NCBI GenBank assembly: GCA_054661495.1
Contig: BAAFSQ010000088.1
Span: 1 to 36,415 of the forward strand
Direction: 5' to 3'
Length of the DNA: 36,415 bases
Origin: Zygophlyctis sp. KS116
Lineage: Eukaryota; Chytridiomycota
Part shown: piece after piece, positions 27,956-36,415 of the stretch
Layout: each line of letters begins with the position of its first letter
Position numbering within the stretch: position 1 is the stretch's first letter
Translations under genes and position numbers: made by a program
The notes under the pieces: model-generated
What the model was told of the DNA's origin: nothing
What the model saw: the letters and a program-made list of their open reading frames with translations, nothing else
Database searches by the model: none

Positions 27956-30173
27956 TTATCTTCTCTTTTTATGTCGACTTTTGCTCTTGTTCTTTGACTT
28001 GAATTTCGGGCTAGATTTCTTATCTTTAACAGAGGAGTTTCCTACTGAAGGCTTTTTCCGGTTATCAACTTCTCGGTCGAATGAGCCTTGTTTGGTAGTT
28101 GACTTTTTCTTTGGGGTCTCTTTTGCACTTGATTCAGATATTTTTAATATTTTTTTTGGTTTCAAACTTATTTTCGAAGATCTCGCGGCTGCCTTTTGAG
28201 ATACCATTTCTTTAGAATCTTCCTCGACTGCTAGTCTGCGTCTTTTTTGCTTACGACTAAGGCCATCTAATTTTCCTCGTTTCAGTTGTTTAGTTTGTGA
28301 GTTATTAGAATTTTCTACCATACCAAAATCAAGCTTATGTTTGGCTGAACCAAGAGCTAAAAGATTATAATAAATATTTTTTACCTTTTGATTCAGCCTT
28401 ACCAGATTCACTCTGGAACCATATTCTTGCAGGGCGGCTTTTTATCTCATTTTCATGAATAATCAGATTTTCAGCTTTGCTGGCTTCCATATCAGCTATT
28501 CTGAATTCTTTTTGCTCCTTTTCTTCAGAAAACACTTCTTTGATCTTGCCCTCCAAACTTTTAATTTTACCCTGGAACTTTTCAATTACCGACGATGGCA
28601 TGACTCTACTTTTAATCTGATCCTTTGAATTCTTAATTGCAAGTTTTAAAACATTTCTATCATCTTCCCCGACAAAACTAACGGCTCTTCCTGACTTTGA
28701 AGCACGAGCAGTTCGTCCAACTCTGTGAACATATTGCGAGTAGTTACGGGGCATTTCATAATTAATGACAGTTTTGATTCCAGAAATATCCAATCCACGA
28801 GAAGCCAAATCTGTAGCTAGCAAGAAATCTACTTTTTTCTCTCTAAACAGTTCTAATGACTCCAAACGCTGCACCTGAGTTAGATTTCCATGCAGCTCTG
28901 CCGATTTCAAACCCAAAAGTTTAAAAACAATATTCATGTAATGTGCAGCAGATTTTGATTTAAAAAAGATGATTGCTTCGCTAGTGTAAGTACGTGAGCA
29001 GAGAGCAACTAGTAGTGCTGCACGACTATCTTCTCTGTGCGCACGGACTCTTATAAACTCTTGCAGTAGTCTCTTTGCCATTGATGATTGATTATCAACA
29101 AATAGACGAACAGGTCGATTAAGAGATAATTTAATAAGGTCATCGACATTATCTGTCATAGTAGCAGAAAAGAGCATAGTTTGCCTAGATTTTGGCGTAT
29201 GCTTTATAATTTCATTCAATTCATCTGCAAATCCATCTTCCAACATTCTATCAGCTTCATCCATAATTAAAATTTCAATACTATCAAGATTAAAGCTCTG
29301 AGAATTGTGAATATGATCAATCAATCTTCCAGGAGTTGCAATAATGACGTCTGGCCTTTTCTTCAATTCTAGTTCCTGGGTTTTTGAAGAAAGACCACCG
29401 ACAGTTAGACAAAATTCAATATCTGTATATTTTGCCAAATTCTTTGCCACATTAGCAACCTGTACTCCCAATTCTCTAGTAGGAACCAGAATCAAAACTC
29501 TAGATTTTGCAACATCCTTTGCCCTAAAAAGTAATCTTTCCAAAACCGGGATAACAAAAGCAGCAGTTTTTCCAGACCCAGTGACCGCCCCACCACAAAT
29601 ATCTTTTCCCATCATAGCAATAGGAATAGTCTTTGCTTGAATTGGAGTTGGTTTAACAAATCCAAGATCTGAAATACCTTTTAAAATTGATCTTGACAAT
29701 CTTAAAACAGTAAAACTATCAATCAAATCATCACCTTGATCATAAGCAGGCATTTCAAAAAACTCTTGTTTTCTTTTTTCATTGACTATATCCACTGGAT
29801 CCTGTTCTTGAATAATTTCTCTTTTTGAATCTTGCTGGTCTGATTGGATCGAATCTTGCTCATCTTCATCTTGATCATCACTTTCTTGATCATCTTCATC
29901 TTGACAATCACCTGCATCACCTGCATCATTTTCCGATGCATCGCTTTCATCATCTTGACCAATGTCCGATGCATCACTAATTTCACTCTTTGCAGATTCC
30001 TTTTCTAGGGTTATTTGAGCACTGATCTCATTCTCCTTTTGTAGACCTTGAAAATCATCAAATTCAAAATCTTGATCCTATATTTAGCGAATGCTAATTA
30101 CCATGATTGGGTCAGTCTCTGTGTCTGATAATGATGATGCATTGGAGAGTGCTTCCAGATCGATTTCGAGCAT
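27956..30173 (-). CDS. DRS1: DEAD-box RNA helicase Drs1 (DDX27)
   Basis: 721-residue nucleolar ATP-dependent RNA helicase for 60S ribosomal subunit assembly. Exons (plus coordinates) 30102-30173, 28385-30077 and 27956-28356; introns 24 and 28 nt. An acidic N-terminus of about 130 residues (GQDDESDASENDAGDAGD) precedes the core: Q motif GFVKPTPIQ, Walker A TGSGKT, PTREL, TPGRL, DEAD, SAT, then ATDLASRGLDI and HRVGRTAR. The Lys-rich tail with LSRKQKRRR and ending KSRHKKRR is typical of Drs1. Yeast Drs1 is about 750 residues. Low-complexity Asp/Gln coding at about 29830-29960 also leaves an antisense-looking Met/Lys frame, which is not a gene. Starts are 104 bp from MPDU1 on the other strand. 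Confidence 0.95.
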
Positions 30174-30277
30174 TTTTTAGATAACCCTCAGAGTTGCAAT
30201 TTCTCGCATGGACATAGTTTGCCCTAGAGAGGTGCCCTAGAAATGTGACCTAATCAGATTGAATTAAGCTTTTTCAA

Positions 30278-31061
30278 ATGAGCGCAAGAATGCACGACCT
30301 TGTTTTTCAAGTTTTGGAGCCCGTTCTGGGACTTAAATGTACCCGCTCCGTTCAATCTTTGGATTTTGAGGATAAAGTTTGTATAGAATTACTCTTGTCT
30401 AAAATTATATCTGCTGGGATTATTGCTGGATCTTGCATTGTAAATCTTGAATTATAAAATTAGGTTAAAGTTCCTCAGATACTAAAAATACAATCTACTA
30501 AAACTACTGCTGGGCTTTCATTGTCATCTTATCTTTTACAAAATCTTGCGATATTGATTTCTCTAGCGTATAATTTTAAATCTGGAAATCCATTTTCTAC
30601 TTATGGAGAAGGTGCTGCTCTTGTGATTCAGAATATGATTATAAGTGTTCTGATTGCTAAAGATACAAGGGTCTCAAATTTAGTGGTAGGTCTAGGTTTT
30701 GCTGGATTTACAATTTTGTCAAACTTTTTGCTTGATTCATCTATTCAACAATTGACTAAATTACAATGGATAAGTACTTTTATAGGATTGGGCTCTAAAT
30801 TACCTCAGGTAAGTTTTATATAATATTTTACTCTAGATTTATTCTAATATTAAATTGAAAAATGTTGGATCTCAATCCATAATAACATTATTTTTGGAAT
30901 TTGCAGGAACTTTGGCTAGAGTTTTTACTACTTTTGCTGAAGTTTCAGACAAACTTTTATTAGGATCTGCAATTGCTGCTGCGGCTTTAAATGGAATTTT
31001 GATGGTGCAATTCTTTATTTACTCTAAAAAGTCTGTAAAAAACAAAAAGAAGAAACAATAA
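30278..31061 (+). CDS. MPDU1: Dolichol-P-mannose utilisation protein (MPDU1, PQ-loop)
   Basis: 243-residue multi-pass ER membrane protein; in animals needed for using dolichol-phosphate-mannose and -glucose in N-glycan, GPI and O-mannose synthesis. Exons 30278-30439, 30464-30808 and 30837-31061; introns 24 and 28 nt, phase 0. Both PQ motifs are present: KVPQILKIQS and KLPQIYSN, each followed by serine-rich turns (AGLSLSS, VGSQS). The spacing, the FSTYGEGAALVIQNM segment and a Lys-rich C-terminus (KKSVKNKKKKQ, an ER-retention-like tail) fit MPDU1 (human 247 residues). The nearby GPI-like proteins would depend on this pathway, but there is no operon-like link. Transportin begins 44 bp downstream. 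Confidence 0.92.
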
Positions 31062-31105
31062 ATCTCTTTTTTAAATTAAGAGTTTGAGTCAAGGTGCAAG
31101 AAAAA

Positions 31106-34086
31106 ATGCAGGAATGGATTCCGTCGGCTGAAGAGATCTCTGGACTAGCGAAATTACTAGAAAATTCAATTTCATCAGATTCGGCTGTTCAGGCAACTGT
31201 TGTAAAGGTATATTATTAATTTTTTATATTACAGCAATTGGCGACTTATAATGCAATTCCTGATTATAATCGGTATTTAGGTTATATTTTTGCTCTGGGA
31301 ACTTCATATTCTTCTTCTGTTAGAGCCATTGCAGGGCTGACATTGAAAAATAATGTAAAGGATCATTACGCTCATCTGCCGCATCCAGTTGTAGAATATA
31401 TTTTACACTGTTGCTTGATTGGTACGGCGGACGTTGAGTCGGTCGTGCGATCTACTGCAGGGACAATTATGACTACACTTGTTACAAAAGATTTTACTCA
31501 TATTCACAAGATTTTAGGTAAATTGGTTGAAAATTTACAAGCTACAAATATACCAGTTGTAGAGGTAAGTTTTATTACTAATTTTGTAAGGGAGCGCTCT
31601 CAGCATTAAAGAAAATTTCTGAAGATTCTGCTGTAGCATTTACAACTAGTGATCCTGCTCTTTTGGGTTTTATTATTCCTAAAATGATTTCACTCTTTAA
31701 TCATGAATCTTGGAGAGTAAGAGAAGGTGCAATCTTTGTTGTGAATCAATTTTTGGCTTTAAGAGCTAATATAATTATGGGAGTACATTTTGATGCGTTC
31801 TTGGCAGCTTTATTTTCTAGAGCAAATGATAGTAATCCAGAAGTAAGAAAACGGGTTTGTCAGTCTCTTGGAATTATTTTAGATGCAAGGCCAGAGGCGA
31901 TATTACAGCAACTTAATCCTATTGTATCATTTATGTTACATGTCATGGAAACCGATGAAGAATCAATTTCTTTAGAAGCTTGTGAATTTTGGTTGTCTTT
32001 TGCAGAGCAGCCAGAGCTTAGAGATCACTTGAAAGGGCATGTTCCACAGTATTTTGATTTAATTTGACTTTTAGGCTTCTTCCGATTCTCTTAAAGCACA
32101 TGGTTTATTCAGAGGATAGTTTGTTTGCTCTTGAAGGGCTTCACGAAGATGCTTCTGTTCCTGACAAGGAAGAAAGTATTAAACCGCGTCATCATAAAGC
32201 TCGTACTGTAGCATTGGAGCACGAAGCAGAAGCAGAAACATCAAACCAACCTCAGCAAAATGATGAAGATGATGATGAGGATTATGATGAAGATGAAGAC
32301 GATTTTGATACAGAATGGACGCTAAGAAAATGTTCGGCTGCAACTTTAGATGTACTTTCAGTCACATTCTCTGAAGATTTACTCCCTCAATTGTTGCCAT
32401 TGATCCAGCAATCTTTGGCAAATGGTTCTTGGGAGGTCCGTGAGGCGGGTTTACTAGCTTTGGGTGCAATAGCGGAAGGTAATTTGGAATAATCATAATC
32501 TTTTCAGGATGTTTTTATGGCATGGCTCCTCATTTACCAGCACTTTTGCCGCATTTAATTACATGTTTAAATGATCAGCATCCCTTGGTCAGATCCATAA
32601 CCTGCTGGACTCTAGGGCGCTATGCTAAATGGGCATCTGATCCACCAAGAGATATAGTAACAAACGAAGAAGAGATGAACAAGCATATTGCCACATTTTT
32701 CGCACCATTATTAGAAGGGGTAATTTGAGTAAATTTTAAAAATAGCTTTTGCGAATGATGCTGGACAATAACAAGCGAGTTCAGGAAGCAGGATGTAGTG
32801 CGATTGCAACAATCGAAGAAGATGCACTGGAAAAGTTAGTCCCATACCTTGATCCAATTCTTGTTACGTTTAGCCATGCATTTGCTCGCTATCAGGTATT
32901 TTCAATGTTTTAAATGATAGCATAAAAATCTGCTAATACTATATGACGCCGTCGGTACTTTGGCCGATTCGGTCGGAGAATCGTTACAATCAGAGAGATA
33001 TGTATCACTGATTATGCCTCCTTTAATACAGAAATGGGAAGTGATTCAGGATGATGACCGGGATCTCTTTCCCTTATTGGAGGTATATTAATCATTGATT
33101 AAGAAAAGTGTATGTCTTCTGTGGCTGTTGCCTTGGGTCCTCTGTTCGCTCCATATGCCCCTACAGTATGGCAGCGCTGCGTGAATTTAATAAAAAAAAA
33201 TTTAATGCAAATTCAGGTAAATTAATGTATTTCTAACTTTCTAAGATGCATGCTCAGGACCCCAGTAATTATGAAGAGCCTGATAAAGACTTTATGGTAG
33301 TTGGTCTTGACTTATTGAGTGGCGTAACTCAAGGTCTTGGTTCCGCAGCCGAGACTTTAGTTGTTAATATTCAACCCTCGGCCCTTCAACTCATGGCAGT
33401 CTGCATGACTGATTCATTGGCAGATGTTCAACAAAGCGCATTTGCATTTTTGGGAGATATAGCTATATCTGCTTTTGGATTATTAAAGCCACAAATAGAT
33501 CAAATTATACCAGAAGTTATTAAAGAAATCAATCCAGAAGTTCAGGCCTCACGTTCATCCGTTATAAATAATGCAATTTGGGCAACTGGAGAAATCGCTC
33601 TTAGACATCAATCTGGTATGGAACCTTTTATAGCGCCACTTATGCTTCGACTTGTACCTTTATTAAGCAACAAGCAAATCAGTCGTTCTATTCCAGAAAA
33701 TGCAGCTATTACTCTTGGTCGTCTAGGCTTAGTCTGTCCTAATCAAATCGCACAGGAAGTTGGTAATTTTATCCAACCATGGTGTAGCAGTCTTCGAGCC
33801 ATTAGGGATAACATGGAAAAAGAAACTGCATTTAGAGGATTAATTCGTGTATGTACAATCAATCCAGGTTCAGTTTTACCACATTTAGTTTATTTGTGCG
33901 ATGCTATTCTTCACTGGCAACGACCTTCTCCTTCATTGAATGAGTTATTTAAACAGGTATTTCATAATAATTTATTATTAGACATTGATTGTGTTTCAAA
34001 ACGGACTAGGCTCACAATGGTCTGTATTGACTGCATCATGGCCAGCTCTTCTCCGACAGCGATTGAATGAAAGATATGGACTATAA
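31106..34086 (+). CDS. TNPO1: Transportin (karyopherin beta-2, Kap104)
   Basis: 913-residue HEAT-repeat nuclear import receptor for PY-NLS cargo such as RNA-binding proteins. Ten exons: 31106-31207, 31235-31564, 31591-32048, 32075-32478, 32508-32719, 32746-32895, 32921-33082, 33109-33216, 33246-33956, 33982-34086; introns 25-29 nt. Diagnostic segments: [29 protein letters not shown], the acidic H8 loop ([19 protein letters not shown]), [40 protein letters not shown] and [14 protein letters not shown]. The end QRLNERYGL is at the usual position. Human TNPO1 is about 898 residues. Alternative open frames past each donor are short, so the spliced model is firm. Confidence 0.95.
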
Positions 34087-34149
34087 AATATATTTTTCTT
34101 TAGAATCTTTTGTTTTTTTTAAAAAATTTACTCTCTGATTAGACGACGA

Positions 34150-35819
<1,670 letters not shown>

Positions 35820-36205
35820 GAAATAATAGAATAATAATATGATTTACTTGTTATCAGGGAATATAAACTGGCAATCGCCAATATCTATATAAGCAGCTCA
35901 GACCAATTAGAATGATGATTTGCAACTACTGAATTAAATGAGATCAATTATCACTTTAATTAGTTAAATCGCATTTAGGAATTCATAAAATAAATTCTAG
36001 TGCTACATCTCATTATGCATTTCTTGATTAAACAGTGGCTTCTCTCCAGACTCGTGCAAATGTATTCCTCAATGCTTGGCCGACCCTTCAATAGATTGCA
36101 GATGATTTTTCCTCGATCGGTAAGCCCGCTATGAACCGTCTTTAGACATCATTAACCAATTTTTAGACGTTGATTCGAAACTGCAACGCCCGCCTTTATT
36201 TTCTT
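35820..36205. other. Gene-free segment with LTR-like promoter
   Basis: No coding sequence seen. It has TATATAAG at 35886-35893 followed by GCAGCTCAGACC, the look of an LTR or orphan promoter on the plus strand, and GTCTTTAGAC at 36138-36147. Given the copia fragment next to it, a decayed LTR is possible but unproven. Confidence 0.3.
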
Positions 36206-36322
36206 TTAAAAACCCCAGCAAGAGTTAACGGCCAAAATTATGATTGTGGCGAAAAGAGCTTTATTCAGCAGATTCTTTTGGGAAAAGAAGGTTAATAGAA
36301 ATAAAAAATAAAATATGGTTGC

Positions 36323-36415
36323 AATATGTTTAATTTTTGGATGATTTTTTGTAGATATAGCAAGGTAGAGTGCACCTTGGTTATCACACATAAGCGGTGT
36401 CGGCAAAGTTTGAGG
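36323..36415 (-). mobile_element. Ty1/copia RNase H remnant
   Basis: Entering from the right edge, the minus strand reads PTPLMCDNQGALYLA, then STKNHPKIKHIA, the RNase H region of Ty1/copia polyproteins, where CDN holds a catalytic Asp and KHI normally continues into IxYHF. After KHIA the similarity stops: the frame stays open as hydrophobic nonsense to 36206. It is the 3' end of a pol gene, truncated or decayed and cut by the window edge. Confidence 0.75.

Noticed and set aside
29786-29986. Met/Lys-rich minus-strand frame
   Set aside because: Frame shadow of the acidic low-complexity N-terminus of DRS1.
36206-36322. Continuation of an intact copia reading frame
   Set aside because: After KHIA the residues no longer fit RNase H, and other frames show no clear continuation; treated as decayed.

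Overview
The window is AT-rich, gene-dense eukaryotic DNA. All genes can be read in the standard code: TAA, TAG and TGA all serve as stops (TGA ends the HNH and HisRS genes). Genes are separated by tens of bases and are split by very short introns. I placed 63 introns by reading-frame continuity and protein similarity; all are 23 to 33 nt and nearly all start with GTA and end in TAG, AAG or CAG. The gene set (SPC25, Rfc3/Rfc5, Drs1, transportin, a Gef1-type CLC, a fungal-type HNH protein and a secreted beta-rich protein of a kind I associate with fungi) suggests an early-diverging fungus or close relative. ARL6 (BBS3) hints at a flagellated lineage or descent from one. Placement below Holomycota is inference only.

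Left third (1-16200). First come three minus-strand paralogues of an unrecognised ~175-residue coiled-coil family (121-2649). Each has an upstream array of three GGACA boxes spaced 11 bp apart. Each is arranged divergently with a plus-strand signal-peptide start; two of these starts are orphan stubs and the third is the first gene of a seven-member array of pepsin-like aspartic proteases (P1-P7, 3081-16193). Every protease has its signal peptide on a separate first exon ending in a phase-2 intron, and both catalytic Asp motifs. The C-termini differ: transmembrane (P1, P2), GPI-like (P3, P4, P5) or none (P6, P7). Rfc3 and an intronless HNH gene interrupt the array. P5-P7 share a TGAAACG promoter motif. 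A GPI-like GH1 beta-glucosidase follows, so 3-18 kb is mostly a secretome island.

Right two thirds (17750-35819) are compact housekeeping genes: SDHAF4, mitochondrial uL29m, a secreted protein, SPC25, ARL6, RNF5, an unknown charged protein, an apparent ESCRT-III plus ubiquitin-like fusion, CLC, DRS1, MPDU1, transportin and histidyl-tRNA synthetase. Two convergent pairs overlap in a shared TTAA that holds both stop codons.

Right edge (35820-36415): no gene, ending in a decayed Ty1/copia RNase H fragment that runs off the window.

Most novel candidates: the ESCRT-III/ubiquitin-like fusion, the triplicated coiled-coil/protease divergent module with its phased GGACA array, the 11-nt microexon in P3, and the uniformly tiny introns. 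No tRNA, rRNA or CRISPR array was seen.
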